Assembly (NCBI GenBank): GCA_963585895.1
Contig: OY757907.1
Coordinates: 108,775,512 to 108,839,511, forward strand
Length of the DNA: 64,000 nucleotides
From: Sepioteuthis lessoniana
Taxonomy: Eukaryota > Mollusca > Cephalopoda > Myopsida > Loliginidae
Direction: 5' to 3'
In this document: one piece after another, positions 52,501 through 63,828 of the stretch
Layout: every line of letters begins with the position of its first letter
Numbering within the stretch: the first letter of the stretch is position 1
Made by a program: the position numbers and the translations under genes
Notes under the pieces: model-generated
The model's input: only the letters and a program-made list of their open reading frames with translations
Database searches by the model: none
Told to the model about the DNA's origin: nothing

Positions 52501-54054
52501 ATGTTGACAATGATAAACCTAAACGAGACATGAAATAACTTTAGATGGACTGACACACCATTAAAATCAAACAATGGAAAGTTTGCAAACAACAGGACCT
52601 GATTTTCTCGACAATTGCCGGATATCTTTAGTCTATCAATTAGAAAGAATATGTCCAAAATCAGACAAAATATCTCATTTTAACTTTAATTCACTCTGTT
52701 TCAGTTCATCTGTTTAAAATGATTGTCTCAATACTTACGGAAACTCTTATTGTTAAACTGACTTCAGTGTAAAATAATTCAACAAGGATTGAAAACTTAT
52801 ACTTATTGAGTTTGATTCTCACTAGGTACTTCTTTCTGGCCTTGTGCCAAGCTAAGCTAATCTGAGTAAATGAATACTACTCTTCCATTCCTGATATCAT
52901 AATTTCTAAATGTTCTCGATCAATATATATTTCCTTCTATTCCACCTATCTATATATTATTTGCTTTTATTTCTGTTTATTATATGAATCTATACAGTTT
53001 TTCTTCCATTTTTGTAAATATAAACCAAATCATTTCTTGATAATATCTACCTTTTCTTAACATTCAAAATCAATATATCATCTATTCTGTTCAGTTTTAT
53101 CCATCCATCTTTTCTCAATATTATCTTTCAAACACACAAACACAGTTAGGTTTGCTGGTTTGTAACTAATAGCAGGTGTTTTAAATCCTCCAGTGATTTC
53201 AGAAAAGACTGAATAACTTTCTCTGAGAACTTAAAATATACTTTCCCCGACTTCATTATTTCATACTCTCTTTTTTTAAAGTTGAAAGATACTTTAAAAA
53301 AGAAGCACATTAACCATAAAGCCTTTCCAGTGTTTATTCATAAGGAAAACTCTTGTGGTTCATTCTTTCTCTGTTGCATATATTATAATTCTCTGTATGT
53401 TTGTGTAATATGTAAAGACGGATCGTATTGGCTGTTTTGATTGTTTGAATTTCATTGTAATTTTCCATCATTTCTCGTCAAAGAAGACACCAAAATTATC
53501 TTACGCCTCATTAAATATATTTAAGTAATCTGTCTGGAAGGTTGATCATAATGTAATATTTGAAATTTTCCTTTGAAGAATTTAGTTTCCTTATCTTAAA
53601 ATGAAAAGAAAAAACACTTCTAGAAATAATAGCCAAAACATAGTCTTCATGATTACAAAACTTAGTTGTACTATTTCATTTTGAACTACAGAGTAAAAAT
53701 GAATGTGATTGCGTTTGTTTGACTAGATCAGAATTATGTGTCAAGTCACTTAACCCGTTGTACCAGGAAAGCACTTTCAAGTTCAAATTAAGTAAAGTAA
53801 GTCATTAATGTTTAAAGCAATGATTATGGTAATTTAAGTAAGGCGACTGAATTCATCCTACTTGGATCAGACTAGATGAATCAGTTCATATAATGTCAGA
53901 TGAATTTTTAAAAAGGTATTTCACTTCATCTTGCAGGCTAACTTGACAGGTGATACAATGATTGAACCCCTGAGCTTTGCTGATCCTCTTTTATTATTCC
54001 ATTAAGACATTTTTTCTTCTGTATTATACAATATAACCCATAGATAAGTACTCT
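52501..54054. other. No gene recognised
   Basis: Long unassigned AT-rich stretch. Box-B-like fragments occur at about 52,810 (GAGTTTGATTCTCAC) with a relative near 23,015, possibly very old tRNA-derived repeats. Confidence 0.4.
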
Positions 54055-54245
54055 TCTGTCAGTCTTTATTTTCTAATAAAAAGCTAATTTTCTTTTAAAC
54101 AAAGATACCTGGATTTCATCTTTAATAGAACATAATACAATTAAAACGTATTACTCAGTATTATCTATTACCAAACTCTTGGTCATTTGAACTCTGTCAT
54201 CTGAAATATGAATATGATGCAGTCCAAAAATAAGTTTACCCTATT
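54055..54245 (+). repeat. Unnamed dispersed repeat, copy 2
   Basis: CTAATAAAAAGCTAATTTTC, AAAGATACCTGGATTTCATC, CTATTACCAAACTCTTGG and GCAGTCCAAAAATAAG match elements of the repeat at 38,755, with the GCAGTCC block at a different place in the order. Confidence 0.5.
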
Positions 54246-54261
54246 TAAGGACAAACTGTAT

Positions 54262-54505
54262 AAAGTAAGTAAAGTTGGTGACCTTAGTCAAAGGTAACTT
54301 GAAGGCTCCTTTTTCAATAGCTACTACACTGAAATGTAGGAGGGTGTGCAACTCCAGTCCCTGGATTGCTCCACTGTACCCTTGATCCATACCTTATAGT
54401 ACTGAGTGCTGAGCAAGGCAGCATCAAGTAGCATTTTTTGAGTCTTTGGTATGACTAGATCTGGGATTGAACCCCGGTCTCGCAGACCAACCTGCCCAAC
54501 AAGCA
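54262..54505 (-). mobile_element. SINE-E, head deleted
   Basis: The body and B box (GGGATTGAACCCCGG, plus spelling) are clear. About 18 bases of the A-box region between CGCAGACCAA and CCTGCCCAAC are missing compared with other copies. A 60-residue minus frame is read-through. Confidence 0.8.
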
Positions 54506-54510
54506 AGATT

Positions 54511-54974
54511 TGATATTAGATAAATTGATCATAAATTTATATAGCCCACTTTTTATTGCATAAGTAAGCAGGAATATTGCTCCACTCTGTGTTTTTCTGT
54601 GGAATTATAATTTATGTTTATGGCCATTTGGTGATCATTGCTTGTATTAAAAATGTAGACATGATTTTTTCAAGTGTTTTTTTCCAATAACCACAAAATT
54701 ATACACAGAAAAAAAGCTTATAACCTAGTTTTGGGTGATCAGATTTTCAGGTAATGGCCACTTTCTATGATTAAACAAAAATATAAAAATTAAGTTTATC
54801 AAACCTGATGAAATGTAAGTGTTAAATTCAGCCTTATAAATACATTATAAATTTAACCCATTTCTAAAAACTTAATAAGTTATAGATTATTCAAAACAAT
54901 TATTTTGGATCCCCATTATAATCACAGAAAAATTGGTGGTCATATCTTTAATGATCCTCATGTGATAAGACATT
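54511..54974. other. No gene recognised
   Basis: AT-rich spacer between two oppositely oriented SINE-E copies. Confidence 0.5.
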
Positions 54975-55243
54975 CGGTTACATTGGCCTCATGAGTAGAG
55001 TGTTCACCAATGGTCCGGGAGACCGGGGTTCAATCCCAGGTTGAGTCATACCAAAAACTCAAAAAAAGGTACTTGATACCGCCTTACTAAGCACTCAGCA
55101 CTATAGGGTGAGGATCAAGGGTAAAGTGGAGAATTCCTGGGAATAGAGTAGCACTCTCCCCTACACATCGGTGTAGTAGCTATTGAAAAGGAAACCTTCA
55201 GGTCACCCTCGACTACAGTCGCCAACTTTCCTTACTTTACTTA
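54975..55243 (+). mobile_element. SINE-E, full length
   Basis: Head TACATTGGCCTCATGAGTAG, AGTGTTCACCAATGGTCC, B box GGGTTCAATCCCAGG, body and end CACCCTCGACTACAGTCGCC with TTCCTTACTTTACTTA. It is in inverted orientation to the copy at 54,262. Confidence 0.85.
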
Positions 55244-55323
55244 TATATTTATCTTAAAAATTGCAAGAGATTTCCTTTTTTTTCCCATTTGTTCAATAGA
55301 AATAATAAAGCTGTTATTATAAA

Positions 55324-55866
55324 CCATCCAGCCAGCAGGGCTGAGAATACACCAACTGGATCCCCTGTTGAGGTTTAAGATATCCCAAAAAAGAGTGTTC
55401 TGCATTTAACAATAGACTGCATCTGATGGTAAAGCTCTAGTTCTGGATATGTTAAAAGTGTGGAGTACATTTATTGCCATTACTCCCAGGCCCACTCTGA
55501 CTCGGTGAGGAAATGCCTGTTAAGGTCCAATCTATTGGTCAAATAGATTTGTATGAAAATTATTTCTATTGGATAAGAACTTGTGGAACCATTTAATTTT
55601 ATGTAAACAAATGATTATTACATAGAAAGAGTTACTTTAAACCATATTACTGTCTATGAATTATTGATAATATATAGGAATACTTGGTATCATATAAGTG
55701 TATGCAAGTAATTTATATCAAATAGGAATACTCTTTATATAACTGAGAGCCAAAAAATTATTAAACAACTACGCAAAAAATGTCAATATGAAAGTACAAT
55801 TAATATGATTCCCTAACCCCATAGCATAAAATGACCTTAGACAGGTTGACATGCCATAAAAATCAG
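55324..55866 (+). mobile_element. SINE-B, full length, diverged
   Basis: Head CCAGCCAGCAGGGCTGAGAA with ATACACCAACTGGATC, GTAAAGCTCTAGTTCTGG, CCATTACTCCCAGGCCCACT, and GGTCAAATAGATTTGTATG, then about five internal repeats with AATACT and AACCAT motifs, then the tail GACAGGTTGACATGCCATAA. Confidence 0.75.
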
Positions 55867-56256
55867 GGACTAAGAAACATTAGATTATGTTTGCCAATGA
55901 CATTTAATATACAGTGTTATATCAAAATAAGTGTGTGTGTGTGTGTTTTCGAAAGTATTTATTTAATACTCATTATCACCAAGTTGTGTTGATAGCACAA
56001 ATTCCCTTGATAATCTCTCACCATCCATTCCTAACATCCATTTCTCTTGGCAGGTCTTCTAGACAGCAAGCAGTGTCCATACAGAGCTGATGAATATAAG
56101 TCTTTAACCATTTAATTCTAAATAGTATTAATTATCATTGCATAACATTAAATAGCACTAATAAACATCAGATAACCAATTTGAATACGACCAGAAACTG
56201 AACCTCCTCTTGTATTCTTGTTGTTTTTACCCTAACATTTTTTTTTTTTGTAGTGG

Positions 56257-56402
56257 TGTGCTTAGTATAACGGTTATCATTGTAGGAACGGGACATTATT
56301 TCAAATCCTGAACAAAGCTGTTTGTATTTCACCTTGCACTAATCCTTTTGGGAAAGGCATGAAACTATCTCTTCTCCTTCTAACAATGAGTCGACTAATT
56401 CT
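56257..56402 (+). mobile_element. SINE-C, 5' half
   Basis: GTGTGCTTAGTATAACGGTT, ATCATTGTAGGAACGGGAC, TTCAAATCCTGAACAAAGC, CCTTTTGGGAAAGGCATGAA match the SINE-C head and centre. The 3' half is missing. Confidence 0.68.
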
Positions 56403-57156
56403 AGAAACTTGGTACTTACAGAGTAGATGGCACCTTGTTTAAAATGTATCTACTCAGTTTTTTCTTCTTTTTTTTTTTGTTTACATTGAGGTCAGTGCTT
56501 CCTACTACTGGGTCCAGTCTATGCAACAGGAATGTGCATTCTGTATTTGTCATTGTTTCTGCCGGATAGCTCCCGTTTCTTGCCTTTTTTAATATAAAAC
56601 TATTTTCTTTTATTTGATCTATTGACATACAAAGTACATCGTCTAGGCAGATTATATATAAATATGGTGTTACTGTATCTCCTGGCTTGACTATAACAAT
56701 CATATTGAAGAATTCAGTGTCATCATTAGGTGAGCCAACCCTTGCTTTTGTGTTTCTTAGAGCATCATTATCGTGATAACTAGTTTTTGAGGGTGGCTAT
56801 ATGTTAGTAGTATTTTCTCCATCTTTTCTTTATATATGGAATCAAATTACTTGGAGAAATCTACATAGTGTTGCCTTGAGATTTTTGTACATACTCTCTT
56901 GATGATTACACGGATAGTTAGAATCTGTGAGGTTGTGGATTGATTTCTCTGAAAACAGTTCTGATTTTTGCTCAGAATTTTCTCGATTTCACGTGGAATA
57001 TGATTGAGAAGCTAGACATAAGCATCTATGTCTGGAAGAGTTATGCTTCAATAGTTCTTAATGATTCTGAGGTTGCCTTTCTTGGAGAAGTCGAAGATAC
57101 AGCCTTTCATCCATTTCTCTATTGTGTTTTGTTTATAAACACCATTGCATAATCGC

Positions 57157-57550
57157 ATACTCCTCCAGCCTTTTGGCTGGGCCGTCTGGCATTCGTGTTG
57201 GATGGGGTATCGAAACCAATGGCAGATTCGAGGCCAAAAGGCCCCCAACTTCGTTTGGGCCACCCTTGGGTGGGCGAGCTGCTTTTCTGTCCCCCCTGCA
57301 CTCCTTGTATAGCACTAGACCTCACTGTCTACTTCAAGCTATATTCTGGCATACATGCCAGGATCTACATTTAGGTCCGTGATAATGCTTGACTCATTAG
57401 AGCCACATTGCACTTAGTGGGTCAATGACTAGCAGGGTTTGAGTCTCGGCTCGTTCCTGACCTTCCCCTCCCCTTCATCCCCACTTTAATCAGCCTTCGG
57501 GCTTTTGACCTTGTGTCAAGTCCTGTCTGGTGGGAGGCAGCGACAAATAA
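57157..57550 (+). mobile_element. SINE-D, full length, in RTE LINE
   Basis: ACCATTGCATAATCGCA (57141-57157) and ACCATTGCATAATTGCA (57551-57567) form a 16-17 bp target duplication with one mismatch, so the element is about 394 bp and lies inside the LINE at 55,970. It begins CTCCTCCAGCCTTTTGGCTG, with an exact 6-bp stem (CCAGCC/GGCTGG) and TTTT loop. It has GGTATCGAAACC (B-box-like) and further short GC-rich hairpins, and ends GACCTTGTGTCAAGTCCTGT, CTGGTGGGAGGCAGC, GACAAATAAA. It is the reference copy for SINE-D. Confidence 0.88.
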
Positions 57551-59040
57551 ACCATTGCATAATTGCAGAACTGCATCATCAAATTTTCTTGTCTTCCATA
57601 CTTCAGGAGGTATTTTATTGAAGCTTGCAGCTTTTCTGTTTTTAATACTTTTCAGAAGTTCTTTCTCCGAAACTCTTCTAGTTTATTGTCTAGTTGGTCA
57701 TTTATAAATTTTTGATTGGTTTATCAGTAACTTCAGAGGTATTTCCGAGAAGATTCTTGAAATTTTCTTTTCACTTCTGTATAGTCTTCTTGGCTGGTGG
57801 CTTTTAGTTTTGCTCTCAAGGTACTCTTCCTTCAGCTCCCTTCATGTCTACCATACTAATCATGATTACCTATCTTCTACTTACTTAATTTCTGATGTTA
57901 TTGATTTGACCTGGAATGTGTTCTTTTTGGTATGTGTTATCTCTCTGGATATTCTTAAGTTTCTGCTCATTGGCATTTGTTGGGTTTCTTTCATTAAGTA
58001 AGGATGCTCTTTTCATGTTATCCCATTTTTCTCTAACTGCTACTGCCCTCCATAGAACTGTTCATTTGGCTCTTGGATTTATTGGAATGCATTCAGCTGT
58101 TGCTTCTATACAAACGATAAAGTTTTCACATTCAGCAATCAGAGTATGACTTTCAGGTGTCTCCTGAAGTGTATCAAAATTGTTTCTTACAGTTACTGTG
58201 TATTGATTTCTGATATCACTTTTCATAAGTGAGGACTAGTCATAGTCAGCTATTTTTTTATTATTTCAATGGAGACTCAGGCCTGTCTTTGCCAGGACCA
58301 TTCTGTGATCAGAAGATAGTCTTTCAAAAGAGTTGTATGCCTCACTGTTCTAGGCACTATTTATTCTCTTCTTTTTTATAAACATACAATCTATTTTTGC
58401 TTTAGAGTCATTTGGGTAGGTTTATGTCAATAGTTTCCGCCTCCCTGTTTTTTAATTTATTGTTTGGGCATAAAAGACTGTTCTTGTGTGAAAAATCTGC
58501 TTGATATTCCCCATTTCTATTAGTGTGTTACGTAAGCAGAATTTATTATTTCCATCTTCATCTATTTGAGCATTCATATCTTCATTAATGATTAGAACAT
58601 TGTGTTTGGGAATGTGTATGACAAGGGAAGATAGTTTGTTGGTAAAAGTGATGATATTTGTTTCATCATTGACATTAGTGGGAATATAGCAAGAAATGAT
58701 TTTTGTGAAAGGTTTGCCATTAACTAAAGCACATATTCTTCTTGATAGGATTCTCTCTATTTAGTGATTTTAAAGCCCAAAGACTGAGAAACAGTCCTAT
58801 GTCTCCTATGTTGGCATTGATGGAGGTTTCCCATGCAAATACTGAGATCAATGTCCATCCATTACCCATGATGTAGTATTCTAGTTCAAGTTAGCTATGG
58901 TAGAATCTATCTTCTTGTATACATATGATACGTTAATTAGGCTTGGCTGCAAACCCTGTCAGCTCAGGTAGCTGGTTTTTTGTACTTGAAGTCCTAACAT
59001 TAAGTGTTGCTATATCAACAATACTTTTGCATCTGATTAA

Positions 59041-59426
59041 GACTCCCTGCCTTCCTTGAATCTCTTATGCCACTCAAAAACTGATGCTCAATTCATGCAA
59101 TATGGTCCAAAAGCAGTCTGAAGCATTCCATACCTCTTTCTCTGGCATTTTTTCCAAGTTTAAAACAGAATTTTATTGCATATCGTTCTTCTAAAGTGTC
59201 CTCATGTCCAGATTGCATTTTTGAAATTCACCGGCTGTGTGATAATTAGACTTTAGTAGGGTGTATTCCAATTCATATTGTAGCTGTTCATTTGAACCTG
59301 AAATCATAAAAATTGATCAGACATCTCATAAGATGTATAGCAATAACATACTGAATTTTCAAGAGTCTACAACAATTTTAAATGCCTGTACAAAAAAGTC
59401 TGGAAACTTATTAAATGCGCCACGTA
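59041..59426 (-). mobile_element. Mariner, 5' half only
   Basis: On the minus strand, from the outer TA at 59,425-59,426, the end TACGTGGCGCATTTAATAAG with TTTCCAGACTTTTTTGTAC matches the 5' terminus of the 10,188 mariner. The 5' untranslated region and transposase start follow to the codons for the FKEGRES segment at 59,041, where sequence switches abruptly to the 5' part of an RTE-like LINE. The catalytic domain and 3' terminus are lost. A 71-residue forward frame is antisense. Confidence 0.82.
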
Positions 59427-60517
59427 TTATGCATGCGATGTTTCATTCTTATGCCTTGAATTTTCTTAAGTTTTAACTTGGAGTGAACTATCCTTTTGAC
59501 CAGGCTTTTTGGATTAATCATATTATATTTTGGATTAATCATATTATATTTGGTGATTAATCTACTCTTTTTTTTTTCTTTTACTCCTCTTTCCTACCCT
59601 CTTGTTTTCAGCTTTTCCTTCCAATGATACAGAATGTACTGGGATAGCAGATTCAAGGAGATTTGGGCCTCCTTTTGTAGACATTTACAACGGAAGACTT
59701 TATCCTCACACTGATTTCACTTTTCAAGACTAGATTCTTTTAGAGTTTGTATTTTTATTTTATTTTATTTATGATTATCTTTTTTATTTTGATAGAGGAA
59801 ACAAGTTTCCCCCAAGAAATTTTCCTTGCTTCCAATTTGAAATTTTGAACCGTTTAATTTAAAGTTAAACATATGAAATGGATTTTTGTTTTTGTTTTTT
59901 TGGAAATGGGTTTTGGTGTATCAGAATTTTGTTCTTGCCCAATCTTCCTGCATTTATTATTTGTGATTTTAAGCTGATTTTGTAACTCAAATTAGAATTT
60001 GCAAGACTTATATGCATTCACTTTTTAAACTTTTTAAGTTTTAATTTATTAAAAGTGCAACAAGACCTTTTTTGTTTTTATTCAGATTTTCTACTTAAAC
60101 AATTCACCTTCCATTTAGTTGTTGGATTTTTCTTTTAATTCTCTCTCTCTGGTCTTCATGGTGCTACTTCTTGGATAGTGTTTTGTAGCATTGAAACTAT
60201 AAATATACAAAAGTACCGTTTTCTACTTTTAAGACGAACTATGCCATTCAACATTAAAATGATTGCAAAATATTCATACTAATATAGTCAACCTTTTCAC
60301 TTAACATGAAGAAGAAGAGTTCACACTTTTATATTTACAGCTAGCTGGCTACCTATTTTATGTCCATACTGAATTTAAAATTTCAAGCAAGTGACTCCAA
60401 ACCATTGTCTGTATTCACAAAATTATTATACTACAACAGTCTCATAATTGTTGTGACTTTCTGTGTATGAAATTTATATTTGAAAATGTAATGACTATAA
60501 TGGGACAGAGTTAGTAT
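59427..60517. other. No gene recognised
   Basis: AT-rich. A 20-bp unit (TTTGGATTAATCATATTATA) is repeated in tandem near 59,508-59,552. Nothing else is identified. Confidence 0.45.
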
Positions 60518-60644
60518 TTATGGTTGGTCAGTTTTATGACATGTCAAACCTTGGCGAATTAAAAAACTGGTGACACGGTTCTGGATGTTTTTAGTGTTAT
60601 ACCCAGGACACCTCTTTGTTAGTTACCCTTCCACAGAAATACTC
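60518..60644 (-). mobile_element. SINE-B, internally deleted scrap
   Basis: Plus spelling begins with a tail relic (GGTCAGTTTTATGACATGTC, AAACCTTGGCGAATT) and jumps to the head (TTTTTAGTGTTATACCCAGG, ACACCTCTTTGTTAG, CCACAGAAATACTC). The array and middle are gone. Confidence 0.55.
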
Positions 60645-60920
60645 ATGGAGTAATAGTCATCATCATGGGAAATGGATTTAGCAACCAGAGTTTAATACCC
60701 TGATTCAGCTATATGCATTTCACAAACCCTTGGGAAAGGTATAGATTCTATTCTCTCTTCAGCTATGGGTGAATAATAAGCAGACAGGGTTTTTTAAACT
60801 TTTCTATGGCAACCAATCTAGGAAAAGGAAAAGACTGAAATGTAACCAGCTATACTTTGCTAAAAAAAATGACCTGTGTCACATTCTATTCATGGCGGAA
60901 GGGTTGAGTAAATACATACT
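60645..60920 (+). mobile_element. SINE-C, older full-length copy
   Basis: AGTAATAGTCATCATCATGG, GAGTTTAATACCCTGATTC, CCCTTGGGAAAGGTATAGAT, CAGCTATGGGTGAATAATAA, AACCAATCTAGGAAAAGG and GACCTGTGTCACATTCT cover all SINE-C modules. An 88-residue forward frame is read-through. Confidence 0.75.
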
Positions 60921-61039
60921 CCTCTACAAAAGAATGCAGTCAGCAAATTCTTGGCCCCATCGACAGGCTGGGGTAGTATTTCTAAATAAAGGACTGAAAG
61001 GAGTTAATCATTTGAAAGGAAGATGCATGAAATAGATTT

Positions 61040-61040
61040 G

Positions 61041-61066
<26 letters not shown>
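61040..61066. repeat. (CT)n microsatellite
   Basis: About 13 CT units. An Arg-Glu repeat in a minus frame comes from it. Confidence 0.92.
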
Positions 61067-61071
<5 letters not shown>

Positions 61072-61082
61072 TTTATATATAT

Positions 61083-61341
61083 AAAGTAAAGTTGGCAACC
61101 ATAGTCGAGGGTGACCCGAAGGCTCCCTTTTCGATAGCTACTACACCAAGGTGGAGGGGAAGGCGCTACTCCTGTCCCTGGATTTCTCCACTTTACCCTT
61201 GATCCATACCTTATAATGCTGAGTGTTAAGCAAGGAGGCATCAAGTACCATTTTTAAAGTCTTTGGTATTACTCGACCTGGGATTGAACCCAGGTCTCCC
61301 GGGCCATTGGCGAACACTTTAACCATTTTGCCAATGTCCGG
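61083..61341 (-). mobile_element. SINE-E, full length
   Basis: Plus spelling runs AAGTAAAGTTGGCAACCATA, GAGGGTGACCCGAAGGCTCC, GCTGAGTGTTAAGCAAGGAG, reversed B box GGGATTGAACCCAGG, then GGCGAACACTTTAACC. Near-consensus. A 91-residue minus frame is SINE read-through. Confidence 0.86.
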
Positions 61342-61673
61342 TATAATATATATATATAATGAAAATAATTCCTTAGAGCTGTTTGGTGAAACATAGGTAG
61401 ACTCTCTCTTGGCCATGTAGGTATTATTTTCATAATATTAGCTCTGTCTCATGTATTTAGCACTTTATTATGTTTTAACTTAGGTAATTCTGTTGGTGTT
61501 TTTTCTTTTGACTAGACATACATGCTGCTTGATTATTTTCAAGTAGCACGTGTTTTTCGTCTTTTCTTTTTTTACTGAATTTTTTTTTTCCCGATATCAG
61601 TTTGTAGAATTTGCAAATTGTACAACCTGGGTTTTTTCACACCAACAGAATTATAGATTAGATATAAAGATTA

Positions 61674-61731
<58 letters not shown>

Positions 61732-62486
61732 CTTAATATTTATCTTTTTCTTATCTCTCTTTATATTTATATGATTATAAAGCACTGAAAATCTTCACAC
61801 AATGTTATCATTTTTTTTTCCTAGTAGAGTCCAGAGGCATGATCTTTCTTTTATGAAGAATGGAAATAAATAAGATTCTTTGGGGAAGATGGCAGACTTC
61901 TCCAAAGATTTCCAGTTTGTCCATTTCTTGGAATCGTAAAGCCATTGAGAATGGACAAAAGAAATTTTACTGACTTCCCATCAAGGTGTACATCAAATAG
62001 ATGTTCCCTTGTATGGACTTTGAGCCTTTGTATGGTTTTGTTCCCTGGCACATAATGTGAAGCAGGTGCTGGTCTCTAGGCAATGTCCAGTGACCACTGG
62101 CCACTAATTATCTGACCAGCCTATATTGTTACTGCCAAATTCAGTTAGAAGGTACTTTTATTTCCTACTGAAATAATTTACCAAGGAGAAAACTTTTGCT
62201 GCTGTAGATTTTACAAGTTCAGAAAGGTATGGACTAATCAAAACATTGTTTTTTTTTTGGTGTGGGCGGTATTAGATGATGTTAGAGGTATAAAAAATAA
62301 GTATCTACTTGGTATTTTACACTATTTTAGTATTTAAAGAAAAATAATAATTTGACTCAAACACAAAAAAGATTTGTGGAATGTATGTTGAAGGTAGTGT
62401 GAATGATCCAACATGTTAAAAATGGTTTGCCAAGTGTTACACTAAAATTTCTCTGCTCCATAGTTTGGTAAACTACTTGATTAATT
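61342..62486. other. No gene; (TA)n at 61,676-61,730
   Basis: Unassigned AT-rich sequence with a (TA)n tract of about 27 units. The 74-residue forward frame at 61,550 translates that tract. Confidence 0.5.
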
Positions 62487-62870
62487 GATTTTAATGGCAT
62501 GTCAAACCATCAAGAGTTATTATATGCCAAGAGGTTCAGGAATTGCATTCAATGTACATTTATGTTTACTTATTTCTTAAGAGGTTTTTTCACACAGTTG
62601 TATGGTTTCAAGTATTCCTATCTAATACAAATAATTTACATGCAGTTGTATGGTTTCAAGTATTCCTATCTAATACTAATAATTACATGGTTTCAAGAAA
62701 TCATTTTTATTTAATAACAGTCAAAGTTACTCTTCTTAATACAAATAATCTCCAGTTATATGGAATCAAGTATTCCTATCAAATATGAATCTTTTTTTAA
62801 CAGATCTGTTTGACCCATACATGGGGTCCCTAATAGGTATGACCAGTCCTGGTCATAGATCAGTTGAGAT
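62487..62870 (-). mobile_element. SINE-B, 3' two-thirds
   Basis: Plus spelling: tail TTTTAATGGCATGTCAAACC, then an array in which CAGTTGTATGGTTTCAAGTA, TTCCTATCTAATACAAATAA recurs three to four times, then CAGATCTGTTTGACCCATAC and ATGGGGTCCCTAATAGG. The array units near 62,595 and 62,645 are almost identical. Two short forward frames translate them. Confidence 0.75.
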
Positions 62871-63640
62871 TGATAGCAATCAAATCAAAATAGGCTTTGG
62901 GAATAATTAATGATTTAAATAGACAACATAAACAAACTATAAAAATCAACTGCTGCAAGTCATTTACACCAGTTTGATAATATTTTCATGTTTAGCTTTT
63001 CAGTTAAGTTAAAACAACAAAAAAAGAGACGAGAAAACTTTGACTGTATTTTCATGTAAAACTTACAACATAGATATAATAGAAAAATATAATAACTGGG
63101 GATAGGGAAAGCATACTCAACAACAGTGTGGAATACAAGAGATCATTAGTTGACAAATTGAATTGCCACTAACTGTACCAAAGGTCTTTTGTCAACTAAT
63201 GAAGTTGATGATATATTGCTGATAGAATATGAAGCAAGTCCTCTACTATGAATCCCTTCAAGAGAATCAAATGATTAACTTGAACAAGTACTGCTCTTAG
63301 ACCAATTAAAAGCAGCAATTAACCAAATGTGTCTGAAATGAGTTAAGAGAAAGGATGTAATATTTTATCAGGAATCGATCACATCATTTTTTGATGACAT
63401 AAAAAATTAGCTCTTGGCTAGGAAGTTTGACAAATTCTCTGTATTCAGCAGATATTGAATCATTTATTCCAGTCTTTACAGAATTCTGTTAATGAAAAAA
63501 ATTAATTTCCTTGAAAGACGGCAACAGACACCTAAAGCAGTTGTTCGTTGAAAAAGACATTTTTTTACAGAATTGTCTGTTGGAAAATAATTTTTTGCCA
63601 AGCTGTTTGCTGAAAAAAAAATTGTTTGTTGGTATTATTT
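62871..63640. other. No gene recognised
   Basis: Unassigned. Imperfect short repeats around TTGTCTGTTGGAAAA and TTGTTTGTTGG occur near 63,535-63,635. Confidence 0.45.
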
Positions 63641-63828
63641 AATTACTTGAAAAGTGGCAGAACTTATTAGAACAGAATAGTAAATATGCTATTCCATAAA
63701 TCTAATGTTGAAAAAAATAATGTCCTTTATTAAATTACGGAAAAAGTGGCAGAAGTTATTAGAACACAACAGTAAATATGCTGTTCCATAGATCTAATGT
63801 TAAAAAAAAATAATGTCTTTTATTTGAC
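63640..63828. repeat. Two-unit tandem repeat, 91 bp
   Basis: AAAGTGGCAGAACTTATTAG, AGTAAATATGCTATTCCATA, ATCTAATGTTGAAAAAAATA recur 91 bp downstream with few changes. Two units only. Confidence 0.9.

Larger units (their letters stand above)
55970..59040 (-). pseudogene. RTE-like LINE, old near full-length
   Basis: This is the most complete RTE-like copy, on the minus strand, broken by stops, deletions and two SINE insertions (56,257-56,402 and 57,157-57,550). From 5' to 3': an AP-endonuclease-like domain at about 59,030-58,250 (LNVRTSSTKNQLPELTGFAA, ICIQEDRFYHS, MGNGWTLISVFAW); the linker to about 57,570; RT start near 57,110 (KWMKGCIFDFSKKGNLRIIK); QRNQSTTSQ near 56,930; the GDTVTPYLYIICLDD block at about 56,690-56,610; a ruined SYPAETMTNTE where YADD should follow; and a very worn 3' end at 55,970-56,110. 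It is catalytically dead. Forward frames of 60-86 residues across 57,119-58,149 are shadows or SINE read-through. Confidence 0.8.
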
